Assembly: GCA_945883805.1 (NCBI GenBank)
Contig: CAMCYE010000011.1
Span: 1-50,184, forward strand
From: Victivallis vadensis
Lineage (GTDB): Bacteria; Verrucomicrobiota; Lentisphaeria; Victivallales; GWF2-50-93
Length of the DNA: 50,184 nt
Reading direction: 5' to 3'
The notes beneath the pieces were generated by a model. It saw only the letters and a list, made by a program, of their open reading frames with translations, had not been told where the DNA came from and did no database searches. The first letter of the stretch is position 1, and every line of letters starts with the position of its first letter. The position numbers and the translations under genes were made by a program. Below are positions 32,406 through 42,127 of this stretch, piece after piece.

Positions 32406-34334
32406 ATGCCAATCATAAAATTCAAACCTTCCGGCAAGACGATTGACCTGCCTCCGGGAACGGAACTTCTCGAAGCCGCAAGAAAAGCAGGAATCAAAGT
32501 CGATTCCCCCTGCGGAGGAAAGGGAACCTGTGGAAAATGCATTGTCCAGATCCTTTCCGGAAACGTGGACTCCGACAGTCTCGGTGTTCTCCCCCAGTCA
32601 TCGGTCGCCGACGGCTACGTCCTCGCATGCAAGACAAAGATCCTCGATGAAGACGTAACCGTCGAAGTGCCGGAACAAATTGGGCACGAAGGCGGGAAAT
32701 TTACAAAGACAAGCGAGGATTTCAGCCTTGTCAGCAGGGAGCTTTTTCCCGAGCGCTGGGAATATGACCCGCTGGCAATCAAATGGCTAGTGAAGATTCC
32801 ACCGCCGCAGATGGAGGACGGCCTTTCGGATTTCGACCGGCTTTCACTGGCGATCAGGAAAGAATGGGGACAGTGCCAGATCATCTGCGGCCTTCCGGTA
32901 TTGAGGCTCATCGCCGGCACTATCCGCGAAAAGGACGGATTAGTCACAATAACAATCATCTATGACGCCGGCTGCTGTTACATCATAAACGTGCAGGCTG
33001 GCGACACTACTGCAATAAATTACGGCATCGCGGTGGACGTCGGCACAACCACTGTCGCAGTTGAACTCGTCTATCTTTTCCTGGGCGAGGTGGTGGCGGT
33101 CAGAAGCGACTACAATGAACAGGTCGAATGCGGACTCGATGTCATAAGCCGCATAAACTATGCAAGGAAACCGGAACGTCTCGAAGAACTCCGGAGAAGG
33201 ATTCTCGCAACCGTCAACCGCCTCATAAAACAGATTGTCGACACCCACGGCATTGACATCAACGATGTTTCCAGCGGCGTGATTTCGGGAAACACCACGA
33301 TGATGCATCTCCTGCTCGGACTTAATCCCGAAAACATACGGCTCGAACCCTATACTCCGACAATAAGGGAGGCGCCATTCATGTCCGCAGCGGAGGTGGG
33401 AATACACATCAACAAACAGGCGTGGCTATATTTCTCTCCGCATGTCGGAAGTTATGTCGGGGGAGACATCACGGCAGGGATCCTCTGCACCGACCTTGCG
33501 ACCGACAGCAAGGCGATAAGCCTTTTCATAGACATCGGGACGAACGGCGAAATTGTCATTGGCAACTCCGAATTCATGCTGACCTGTGCGTGTTCTGCCG
33601 GGCCGGCATTTGAAGGCGGAGGCATAGAATTCGGGATGCGGGCTGCCCTGGGGGCCATCGAAAAAATAGAGATTGATCCTGAAACCGGACGCGCTGACTG
33701 CTGGACCATCGGCAACGGAAAGGCGAAGGGCATCTGCGGTTCGGGCATGATTTCGCTCCTCGCAAACCTCTATCTCACCGGCTGGATTGACGCGTCCGGG
33801 AAATTCAACCGCCGCAGAAAATCAAAGTCCGTTGTCACCGAAGGCCGTTATGCAAAGTATGTGATTGTCCCGGCGGAAGAAAGCGCAGCGGGGAAAGACA
33901 TAGTCATAGGCGAACTTGACATCGAAAACATCATCCGCGCGAAAGCCGCAATCTATTCGGCATGCAACATGATGCTTGAACAGGTCGGAATGAAGTTTGA
34001 TGATCTTTCGACAATCTATATCGCCGGCGGATTCGGAAGATCCCTCGATCTCGAAAAAGCGATAGTCATCGGGCTTGTCCCCGATCTCCCCCGCGAAAAA
34101 TTCAAATACATCGGCAACGCCTCTCTTATGGGAACGTACATGGTTCTGCTTTCAAAAGAGTTCAGGGGCAAACAACTCGAACTTGCAAGGAAAATGACAT
34201 ATATAGAACTCAATACCGCCCCGGCATATATGGACCAGTACACCGGCGCGCTCTTCCTCCCGCATACCGATATAGGCCGCTTCCCGACCGTGAAGAAGAT
34301 GAAAGATGATTTTTCCCGCCGGGAAAAATCATAA
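32406..34334 (+). CDS. acsV: Reductive activator of corrinoid protein (2Fe-2S ferredoxin plus ASKHA domain)
   Basis: A 642-residue protein. The N-terminal plant-type ferredoxin domain binds a [2Fe-2S] cluster through Cys36, Cys42, Cys45 (CGGKGTCGKC) and Cys75. A linker and middle domain follow, then a DUF4445/ASKHA ATPase domain (from about residue 200; AVDVGTTTVAVEL, SGNTTMMH, DIGTNGEIV, CSAGPAFEGG and YIAGGFGRSLD). RACo-type proteins use ATP to drive electrons to inactive Co(II) corrinoid of the CFeSP. It is on the opposite strand from, and about 9 kb away from, the acs operon. The ribosome-binding site is poor. The last codons form part of a hairpin. Confidence 0.9.
   Translation: MPIIKFKPSGKTIDLPPGTELLEAARKAGIKVDSPCGGKGTCGKCIVQILSGNVDSDSLGVLPQSSVADGYVLACKTKILDEDVTVEVPEQIGHEGGKFTKTSEDFSLVSRELFPERWEYDPLAIKWLVKIPPPQMEDGLSDFDRLSLAIRKEWGQCQIICGLPVLRLIAGTIREKDGLVTITIIYDAGCCYIINVQAGDTTAINYGIAVDVGTTTVAVELVYLFLGEVVAVRSDYNEQVECGLDVISRINYARKPERLEELRRRILATVNRLIKQIVDTHGIDINDVSSGVISGNTTMMHLLLGLNPENIRLEPYTPTIREAPFMSAAEVGIHINKQAWLYFSPHVGSYVGGDITAGILCTDLATDSKAISLFIDIGTNGEIVIGNSEFMLTCACSAGPAFEGGGIEFGMRAALGAIEKIEIDPETGRADCWTIGNGKAKGICGSGMISLLANLYLTGWIDASGKFNRRRKSKSVVTEGRYAKYVIVPAEESAAGKDIVIGELDIENIIRAKAAIYSACNMMLEQVGMKFDDLSTIYIAGGFGRSLDLEKAIVIGLVPDLPREKFKYIGNASLMGTYMVLLSKEFRGKQLELARKMTYIELNTAPAYMDQYTGALFLPHTDIGRFPTVKKMKDDFSRREKS
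34306..34332 (+). terminator. Perfect hairpin overlapping the end of acsV
   Basis: ATGATTTTTCCCG-C-CGGGAAAAATCAT is a perfect 13-bp inverted repeat that includes the last sense codons and first base of the stop. The T5 and A5 runs lie in the stem. Confidence 0.65.
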
Positions 34335-34356
34335 CTGAAGAAAATAAAGAGCCTTT

Positions 34357-34387
34357 ATATAATTTTCCCGACACCGGGCAAATTATT
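34357..34387. terminator. Second hairpin after acsV
   Basis: ATAATTTTCCCG and CGGGCAAATTAT pair around ACAC with one mismatch or bulge. It lies 23 nt after the acsV stop, in tandem with the hairpin at 34306-34332. Confidence 0.5.
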
Positions 34388-34430
34388 CCGGCTTGATTTA
34401 TTTTCCACATCAGACTATCTTTCACCCAAC

Positions 34431-34739
34431 ATGAAAATTAAAAATCCCATAATAAACAACCTTTCCAAACATCTGTTCTGGGATGTTGACGTCAGCAGGC
34501 TGGATGCCGAGAGGAACAAGAAACTTGTCATCCGCAGAGTTCTGGCATACGGGACCCTAAGTGATTGGGAATTGATCCATGACCGCTATGGCATAGATGA
34601 GATCGCCAAAATTGCCCAATCAATCAAAGACTTGGATTTCAAGTCCGCATCCTTCGTATCAATGTTGTCTGGCATACCAAAAGAGAAGTTCGCATGTTAC
34701 ACTATAAAACAATTGACGCAACGACACTGGGTATCCTGA
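34431..34739 (+). CDS. DUF6922-type antitoxin candidate
   Basis: A 102-residue protein with the N-terminal motif LSKHLFWDVDVSRLDAERNK seen in DUF6922 proteins, which are encoded just before AbiEii-like nucleotidyltransferases. Its 3' end overlaps the next gene by 46 nt in another frame. It is probably the DNA-binding or antitoxin partner of a type IV-like toxin pair. The ATG at 34431 has only a weak upstream purine stretch. Confidence 0.75.
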   Translation: MKIKNPIINNLSKHLFWDVDVSRLDAERNKKLVIRRVLAYGTLSDWELIHDRYGIDEIAKIAQSIKDLDFKSASFVSMLSGIPKEKFACYTIKQLTQRHWVS

Positions 34740-35329
34740 GAAAGATACAGAGCGAACCGGAATTTTCCGAATTGCGGTTGGTTGGCGGCACCGCCCTAGC
34801 TTTACAGATATCTCACCGCAAATCAATAGACATAGATTTGTTCGGAAAACTCGATTCAGATAGCATCCAGGTCATGAAAAAACTGGATCGGATAGGAAAG
34901 ACGATAATCCTCAGTAAATCCGAAAACATCGGCATTTATTCCATTAACGGAATCAAGGTGGATATCGTGAACTACCCTTACAAATGGCTCGAAGAACCTG
35001 TCAAGGAGGATGGGTTAACTCTGGCAGGCATGCAGGACATCGCGGCAATGAAACTTGCGGCCATTACAAATCGCGGTTCCAAAAAGGATTTCATAGACCT
35101 GTTTTTCCTGTTGCGCCACTTCACTTTCAGCGAATTGCTCATCTTCTATCAGGATAAATATCATGACGGTTCAGTATTCCATGTCCTCAAAAGTCTGTCA
35201 TATTTCGACGACGCGGATGAGGATGAGGCTCCTGTAATGCTCGATCATGTGCGATGGGTGGATGTAAAGAAATTTATCTCAAAATCATTAAACGCTCATT
35301 TGAAAAAAACACATAAACTTTCCCATTAG
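34694..35329 (+). CDS. AbiEii/AbiGii-family nucleotidyltransferase (toxin candidate)
   Basis: A 211-residue protein with the DNA-polymerase-beta-type nucleotidyltransferase signature: LVGGTALALQISHRKSIDID followed by LF, where the GG and the D-x-D carboxylates are the active site, and a third Asp in IKVDIVNY. AbiEii-type toxins transfer nucleotides to tRNA or other targets and work with an upstream antitoxin. AGAGAAG lies about 7 nt before the ATG, inside the preceding gene. The pair stands next to a repeat-rich region, which fits an acquired defence module. Confidence 0.85.
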   Translation: MLHYKTIDATTLGILRKIQSEPEFSELRLVGGTALALQISHRKSIDIDLFGKLDSDSIQVMKKLDRIGKTIILSKSENIGIYSINGIKVDIVNYPYKWLEEPVKEDGLTLAGMQDIAAMKLAAITNRGSKKDFIDLFFLLRHFTFSELLIFYQDKYHDGSVFHVLKSLSYFDDADEDEAPVMLDHVRWVDVKKFISKSLNAHLKKTHKLSH

Positions 35330-35369
35330 TGCTCTGCGCAATATTTACGCTCATAATATAAACTTTATA

Positions 35370-35491
35370 GCCTGAGGTAATTTCAAAACTGTGGCTCGGA
35401 CAAGCCTCGCCCTCCATGTTTTACGCCCGTTTATGGCGTGGAGGGTCGTGCTTGTCACGACCGTTTCTTGAGTTTTGAAATTGCCTCAGCC
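35370..35491. repeat. 122-bp palindromic element, TGAGGTAATTTCAAAACT family, copy 1
   Basis: Inverted ends of 21 nt (35370-35390 and 35471-35491) differ at two or three positions. Nested inside are GACAAGC...GCTTGTC and CCCTCCA...TGGAGGG arms. A 121-bp relative with the same ends but another centre is at 40301-40421. No coding potential. Confidence 0.75.
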
Positions 35492-35579
35492 TCATTATGA
35501 TTTGCTTATTTTCTATTAATGAGGCAAGCGTTAAGCTGGGGTAGATGAGTCTGCTTTGAGTAGGCCAGAGCTCGACGTG

Positions 35580-35606
35580 TCCGCCATAGCATTTTAGCGA
35601 CGGGGG
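35580..35606. repeat. Inverted relative of the 23293-23330 palindrome core
   Basis: TCCGCCATAGCATTTTAGCG followed by ACGGGG is the reverse complement, with a few changes, of the loop-plus-arm sequence at 23300-23325. Confidence 0.5.
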
Positions 35607-35619
35607 ATGAACGCGGTTC

Positions 35620-35696
35620 TTCTCCTGGGAGCGCCAAGCGTCTGCTTGGCTGTTTTGAAATTCAATATGCCAAGCGGACGCTTGGCGTTCCCGGGG
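35620..35696. repeat. REP-like palindromes A and B in opposite orientation
   Basis: Copy A (35620-35650) and copy B (35669-35696) each contain a GCCAAGC...GCTTGGC stem and a TCTCCTGGGA or TTCCCGGGG flank. They face each other across 18 nt, the layout of a REP doublet (REPIN). Copy C is at 11307-11336. The rest of 35492-36002 holds no gene that I can support. Confidence 0.75.
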
Positions 35697-35931
35697 TTTG
35701 TCGCCAATCACCCATTGTCATCGTCGTGAAATTTGTCTAAAAAGTAACACAGCGCTCTCCTAGCACGGCTTCTTAGAGAGGGATGGCATACTTTTGAATT
35801 CAAGCCACCCAGCTTAACGGTTACATTCTGTCCGCATAAATATTTCTTCTAAGAGCACCCGGAAACGGTGAACATCCGGTCGACCGTCTTGAATTCCACT
35901 GCTCCAATCGGGATATTGACTTTCACGAAGT

Positions 35932-35958
35932 GTATTTTTGCGGTTTCCGCAAAAATAC
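35932..35958. terminator. Perfect hairpin 80 nt upstream of comM
   Basis: GTATTTTTGCGG-TTT-CCGCAAAAATAC is a perfect 12-bp stem with a tight loop. It lies in the leader of comM and may insulate it from upstream transcription or act in the leader RNA. Confidence 0.55.
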
Positions 35959-36035
35959 TTTCAAGCGTCAACTTGATACTGAGATATTAAATTGTAGATT
36001 TCATGTTTCGAGAAATCAAGAACAGGGGGAATTCC

Positions 36036-37580
<1,545 letters not shown>

Positions 37581-37587
37581 GGGAACA

Positions 37588-38568
37588 ATGCTTATGAAGA
37601 AAATCTCATGTTTTAACTTTTTCAAACTCTGCAATCCCGGACTTGCGAAATTCGCAATTGTCTGCGTTGCGGTTCTGCTTTCGGGCTGCGCCTCATGGCA
37701 GGGAACCAACAAGGGGAAAGATCCCTATGCACCGGAGTCAGTCGATCCTAAACTGTTTCAAGCCGAAAGATTCGGCGAGGAGCAGAGCATATCCATCAAC
37801 GCCGGATATTTTATCTGCAAAGGGAAATACATCCCCCCTCCCTACATAATCAGGAGAAACGGGCTTTCCATCCATGTGAACGACGTCATGGTCCTCGGCC
37901 CCATAAAATGGATGTCGCCTGACATGAAGGCTCCGGAAAATCCCCCGAAAATCCCGGATGTCGGCATCTGGAGCGGATCCGCAACAATCAACAGTTTCAT
38001 CGATGATACTTTCATCTACTATGAATCCCTCTATAAGGGGGAGAATCCGCCAAAGGATAAAACCATGCTCCAGATTGTCTCAGAACAGATTTCAAAACTT
38101 CCGAATGTCTGGTCTGCAAAAACCGATGAAGAGAAAGACCTGATAAGGATAACCATGTGGAACGGCGGCAAATTCAATGTGAGCGCCAGCGCGCTCTATG
38201 ACAAGATGAATGTGAACATATCCGAAGAGGCTCTGCGTGAAATGTACAAAAGGGCCTTTGACAGGTATGTTGACTTTTTCAAGAGCAACAAAATTGTCTA
38301 CAGGGGGTTTAAGATAGCCGAGATCGAATGGATCGAGAACACTAAGACCTTTTATGAGGCCGTTAAAATACTCAACAATACAAAAACCTGGAATTCCTCC
38401 AAGAGGAAGTCCCTTGAAAAACTGGATTTCGGCAGTGAGAAAATCAACAACGAACTCATCTCCACATTCAAACCTTCAAAAGAACTCGAAAAAAGACTTT
38501 ACGACGATTATGCCAAGAACGTTAATTTGAAACAGGAAAGAACTCCCCCGGGAGATAAATTCAAATAG
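37588..38568 (+). CDS. Lipoprotein of unknown function
   Basis: A 326-residue protein with a signal peptide ending in a lipobox (AVLLSGC, Cys at about residue 33), so it should be lipid-anchored. No domain recognised. The mature part is basic and rich in aromatic residues, with AELIK-like helices in the C-terminal third. It lies 7 nt after comM, so the two are probably cotranscribed. A second in-frame ATG two codons later has better spacing from GGGGAA. Confidence 0.8.
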   Translation: MLMKKISCFNFFKLCNPGLAKFAIVCVAVLLSGCASWQGTNKGKDPYAPESVDPKLFQAERFGEEQSISINAGYFICKGKYIPPPYIIRRNGLSIHVNDVMVLGPIKWMSPDMKAPENPPKIPDVGIWSGSATINSFIDDTFIYYESLYKGENPPKDKTMLQIVSEQISKLPNVWSAKTDEEKDLIRITMWNGGKFNVSASALYDKMNVNISEEALREMYKRAFDRYVDFFKSNKIVYRGFKIAEIEWIENTKTFYEAVKILNNTKTWNSSKRKSLEKLDFGSEKINNELISTFKPSKELEKRLYDDYAKNVNLKQERTPPGDKFK

Positions 38569-38578
38569 TCATATTTCC

Positions 38579-38607
38579 CCTGGAAAACAATAGATTTGTT
38601 TTCCAGG
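38579..38607 (+). terminator. Hairpin after the lipoprotein gene
   Basis: CCTGGAAAACAA-TAGAT-TTGTTTTCCAGG is a perfect 12-bp stem flanked by ATATTT and AAAAATAT that can extend it. It is 10 nt after the stop codon. Confidence 0.75.
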
Positions 38608-38811
38608 AAAAATATCAGCGATAATTAAACAGGAAACACTTGATTTTTTCCGTATCCGGGATACATTCAAGTCAAAGGTTACACCGACGGACTTGGCTAT
38701 ATGCAGAATTCCGGATTTCGCGGTTCCTTTTCAAACCGCCGACATACGGAAAAAGACTTGTTACGCATCTGCATTCCGATCAGCCCGCCTCATCAGAAAG
38801 GAGTGACTCGA

Positions 38812-40296
38812 ATGAATATTCTCTTAATCTATCCTGAATTTCCCGACACATTCTGGAGTTTCAAGCACGCCCTGAAATTTGTGCGGAAAAAATCAGCCTT
38901 CCCCCCGCTGGGACTCTTGACTGTCGCCGCAATGATTCCGGAGGAATGGAACAAACGCCTTGTCGACATGAATATAGGCAAACTCAAACAGAAAGACCTC
39001 AACTGGGCCGACTATGCCTTCATAAGCGGAATGATAGTCCAGAAAGAGTCGGCCGCAGAAGCGGTGGCGGCCTGTAAAAAGGCGGGACTGAAAATCGTGG
39101 CCGGAGGCCCACTGTTCATGAGCGAGCGGGAAAACTTCCCTGACGTCGACCACTTTGTCCTCAACGAGGCCGAAATAACCCTCCCCTTATTCCTTGAAGA
39201 TTTAAGCAGGGGATGCGCAAAACCAGTCTACACCTCGAAAGAGTTTCCAGATATCACCAAAACCCCGCTCCCACTGTGGGAGCTCGTGAACATGGGGAAA
39301 TATGTGACCATGAGCGTCCAATTCTCACGCGGATGCCCTTTCAACTGCGATTTCTGTAACGTGACTTCACTTTTCGGACATCGTTGCAGGACAAAAGACA
39401 CCAGTCAGATCCTGGGCGAGCTCGACCGCATATACAATCAAGGATGGCGCGCCGGAATATTCTTCGTCGACGACAATTTCATAGGAAACAAAAAACAGCT
39501 CAAGACCGATCTGCTCCCGGCTTTGATAAACTGGCAGAAAGGTAAGAGGGGAATATCGTTCCTGACAGAGGTTTCAATCAACCTTGCAGACGACGACGAG
39601 CTCATGCAGATGATGATTAACGCCGGCTTCGACATGGTTTTCATAGGGATAGAAACACCCGATGACAGCGGTCTCGCCGAATGCAGCAAGAAACAGAACA
39701 GAAACAGGGACATGCTCGCCGACATCAAGAAAATGCAGAGATTCGGATTCCAAGTCCAGGGCGGGTTCATCGTCGGGTTCGACAGCGACACTTCCACCAT
39801 TTTTCAGCGCCAGATAGACTTCATACAGAAAAGCGGGATAACTACGGCAATGGTCGGCATGCTTCAGGCAATACCCGGAACAAGACTGCACGAGAGGATG
39901 AAGGATGAGGGACGCCTGATCGGCACAACTACAGGAGACAACGTTGACGGGACAAGCAACATCGTCCCAAGCAAGATGAATGCGAAAGCGCTTCAGGACG
40001 GCTACAAGAAGATACTGAATGAAATCTATTCGCACAAAGGCTATTACCAGAGGGTCAAAACTTTCCTCAGGGAATATAAGCAGTCGCCAAACACGAAAAA
40101 ATCCTTGAGGGTCTCGCATCTGCTCGCACTCATCAGGTCTGTATATCTCCTTGGAATCATAAGTAACGGGCGTTATTACTACTGGAATCTCATTTTGTGG
40201 ACCCAGTTCAGGAAACCGAAACTGTTCCCTCTTGCAATCACCCTCGCAATCTACGGATACCATTTCCGGAAAGTGTCAAAGCAGAATGTCGCGTAA
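38812..40296 (+). CDS. B12-binding-domain radical SAM enzyme (DUF4070-like)
   Basis: A 494-residue protein from the ATG at 38812, with AAAGGAG 7-8 nt upstream; a longer frame to 38701 has no ribosome-binding site. The N-terminal cobalamin-type domain is at about 1-135 (MNILLIYPEFPDTFWSFKHA; GGPLFM). The radical SAM motif CPFNCDFC has Cys175, Cys179 and Cys182. A DUF4070-like C-terminus follows (GMLQAIPGTRLHERM). The usual DxHxxG B12 ligand is not apparent, so the cobalamin domain may be degenerate. Relatives include hopanoid-modifying enzymes such as HpnJ/HpnR-type, but the substrate here is unknown. It stands alone. Confidence 0.85.
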   Translation: MNILLIYPEFPDTFWSFKHALKFVRKKSAFPPLGLLTVAAMIPEEWNKRLVDMNIGKLKQKDLNWADYAFISGMIVQKESAAEAVAACKKAGLKIVAGGPLFMSERENFPDVDHFVLNEAEITLPLFLEDLSRGCAKPVYTSKEFPDITKTPLPLWELVNMGKYVTMSVQFSRGCPFNCDFCNVTSLFGHRCRTKDTSQILGELDRIYNQGWRAGIFFVDDNFIGNKKQLKTDLLPALINWQKGKRGISFLTEVSINLADDDELMQMMINAGFDMVFIGIETPDDSGLAECSKKQNRNRDMLADIKKMQRFGFQVQGGFIVGFDSDTSTIFQRQIDFIQKSGITTAMVGMLQAIPGTRLHERMKDEGRLIGTTTGDNVDGTSNIVPSKMNAKALQDGYKKILNEIYSHKGYYQRVKTFLREYKQSPNTKKSLRVSHLLALIRSVYLLGIISNGRYYYWNLILWTQFRKPKLFPLAITLAIYGYHFRKVSKQNVA

Positions 40297-40300
40297 AACC

Positions 40301-40421
40301 ATCTGAGCCAATTTCAAAATGTCGAAGGTAGGGCGCGTTCTCCGCAACGCGCCGCCTCAAAACGGACGGCTCGGAGAGCCGTCCCTACCTTAAATTCGGC
40401 AGTTTTGAAATTACCTCCATC
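40301..40421. repeat. 121-bp palindromic element, TGAGGTAATTTCAAAACT family, copy 2
   Basis: The ends TGAGCCAATTTCAAAAT and AGTTTTGAAATTACCTCCA are the same inverted repeat as at 35370-35491. The centre is different: GGTAGGG...CCCTACC encloses GGCGCG...CGCGCC and ACGGCT...AGCCGT, a cloverleaf-like fold. It lies between two convergent genes. Confidence 0.75.
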
Positions 40422-40525
40422 TGAATGGATTTTTCATTTTGGTGCCTGGAAGGTGTTGTGTTTCCCTTTTCACTCCTTTTCAATTATGCGCATCTCGCAC
40501 CAGGCGAACATGAGGAAAACTGTGA

Positions 40526-41977
40526 TTATGGCCGCGGTTTTATGCTTGATGAAATTGAATACGGGCAGGCTTCCGAACGGTCGGTGCGGACATAATCGAC
40601 TTTGACCTTCTCATCACTTACATTTACGCGCAGGAAACCGGAATTCGGCAGAAAGTCGCCTTTCTCGTAGCCATATTCCTTTGCCTGATGTCTTTTCAAG
40701 TTCCGGTTTGCAGGCTGGGGGACAAGCTGATATACGATCCCGTCTTTCTCCTGTCTGGCGAAGAAATGGTCGTGTCCGTGAAACACTATCGAGACGCCAG
40801 TATCGACAAAGAGTTCGTGTATCGGTTTTTCCCATCCCGGCCTGTTCTTGGCAAAAGTGACGGCTCCATCCTTTTCATGTCCGCCCCATTCGCAAAATGG
40901 CACGGCTTCAATTCCGCCCCTGCCCGCATTGTCCAATCCGCCAACGAGTTGATGTATGAATACGAACTTGAATTTAGCCTGCGAATTTCGCAAAGTCCCG
41001 GCCAACCAGTCGTATTGTGTTTTGCCCAGTGTCATGTTCCAGGGAGAACCGCCGCCCTTGTTGGCGCGGGAATACCAATAAGGATCTAGCACTGCAAAGA
41101 GGGCATTGCCCCATTCCCACGAATAATAGTTCTGAAGTTGCCCGGCGTACGGCTGCTTCTCCATATTGCCAGAATAGAAATTGTCAGGGGCAGGGTTTGG
41201 AAAATATTTTTTGCGAGTTTCGCATGACCAAACCGCTAAACCGTCCTTTTCACAGGCTCCCTTTTTGGAAGCCTCCTCGCCGTCATGATTTCCAAGCGTC
41301 AGAAAAACAGGAACGGAATTCCCGATCAGCCCGAGATAATACCGCTGCGCCAAATATTGTTTCAGAGCGTCTTTGCGTTCTGGAATTTTACCGGTCATGA
41401 ATGTGTCTCCCAGATCAATTAGGAAGTCTGGATGCGAGGCCAGCTCATTTGCGAGGGTCGTGTTATAAAGTTCGGACAGACAATAACCGTCAAGATGTGA
41501 ATCCGCCTGCACGGCAAAGGTAAAGGTGGAGCCAGGCGGTCTTGCGGTGTGGAATGAATAATTTCCGCTTGCCGGCAAAATCTGTTTTCCGGCTCCGGCA
41601 TCCATTATGCGATAAGAATAAGCAGTATTGGCCTTCAGTCCGTCGAGGATAATATGCCTAGGTTCGCCGACATTCAGTTCAATTGTTTCAGTCTGCCTGT
41701 CAAAAGAACCTTCGGATCCATATCCTATAAAGATCTTTGATTTGGAATTCATCATGACGCTTGCAGTCACTGACGAGTTCGTCGGCCTGCCGAGAATTAC
41801 GTTTCCGGCATAAGCGGGTATCTCCGACAAGAATATGGCGCGGTCATCGCCATCACCTTGAGATTGTTCCTTGTTTTTTTCGGAAACATTTTCGGAATAT
41901 ACATTTCCCTGCAAGACGATTGCGGCAAATGCGATTGCCGCAATCGCCTTCGAAAGGATTTTCGAATGTTTCGTCAT
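40526..41977 (-). CDS. Secreted calcineurin-like metallophosphatase (paralogue 1)
   Basis: A 483-residue protein from the ATG at 41977 (AAAGGG 6 nt upstream; an upstream start at 42058 runs into a repeat element and is rejected). The signal peptide is at about residues 1-28 and a fibronectin-like purple-acid-phosphatase N-domain at about 60-145. The metallophosphoesterase domain has QADSHLD, IDLGDTF, TLGNHDG, FIHQLV and FHGHDHFFARQ, which give the D-x-H, GDxx, GNHD/E and GHxH metal ligands. It is a close paralogue of the protein at 45757-47265. The substrate is unknown; it is exported. Confidence 0.9.
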   Translation of the reverse strand: MTKHSKILSKAIAAIAFAAIVLQGNVYSENVSEKNKEQSQGDGDDRAIFLSEIPAYAGNVILGRPTNSSVTASVMMNSKSKIFIGYGSEGSFDRQTETIELNVGEPRHIILDGLKANTAYSYRIMDAGAGKQILPASGNYSFHTARPPGSTFTFAVQADSHLDGYCLSELYNTTLANELASHPDFLIDLGDTFMTGKIPERKDALKQYLAQRYYLGLIGNSVPVFLTLGNHDGEEASKKGACEKDGLAVWSCETRKKYFPNPAPDNFYSGNMEKQPYAGQLQNYYSWEWGNALFAVLDPYWYSRANKGGGSPWNMTLGKTQYDWLAGTLRNSQAKFKFVFIHQLVGGLDNAGRGGIEAVPFCEWGGHEKDGAVTFAKNRPGWEKPIHELFVDTGVSIVFHGHDHFFARQEKDGIVYQLVPQPANRNLKRHQAKEYGYEKGDFLPNSGFLRVNVSDEKVKVDYVRTDRSEACPYSISSSIKPRP

Positions 41978-41990
41978 GTTTGACCCTTTG

Positions 41991-42097
41991 TGGAGTGCGG
42001 CAGCTTGCTGCCGCCTTCTGACAGATAAGCTTGCTTGTCTGCAAATGACGCGGAGCAAGCTCCTCTAACTAAGGCTGAAGCAATCTTCAGCACTCCA
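41991..42097. repeat. 107-bp modular palindromic element (TGGAGTGC...GCACTCCA), copy 1
   Basis: The ends are an 8-bp perfect inverted repeat. Inside are successive small palindromes: GGCAGCTTGCTGCC, an AAGCTTGCTTGTC module, GAGCAAGCTCCTC and GCTGAAGCAATCTTCAGC. The element at 45491-45599 has the same modules in reverse order and complement, so it is the same element in inverted orientation. Confidence 0.75.
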
Positions 42098-42127
42098 TAA
42101 TACGCTTTGCAAATTTTACAATTATTC

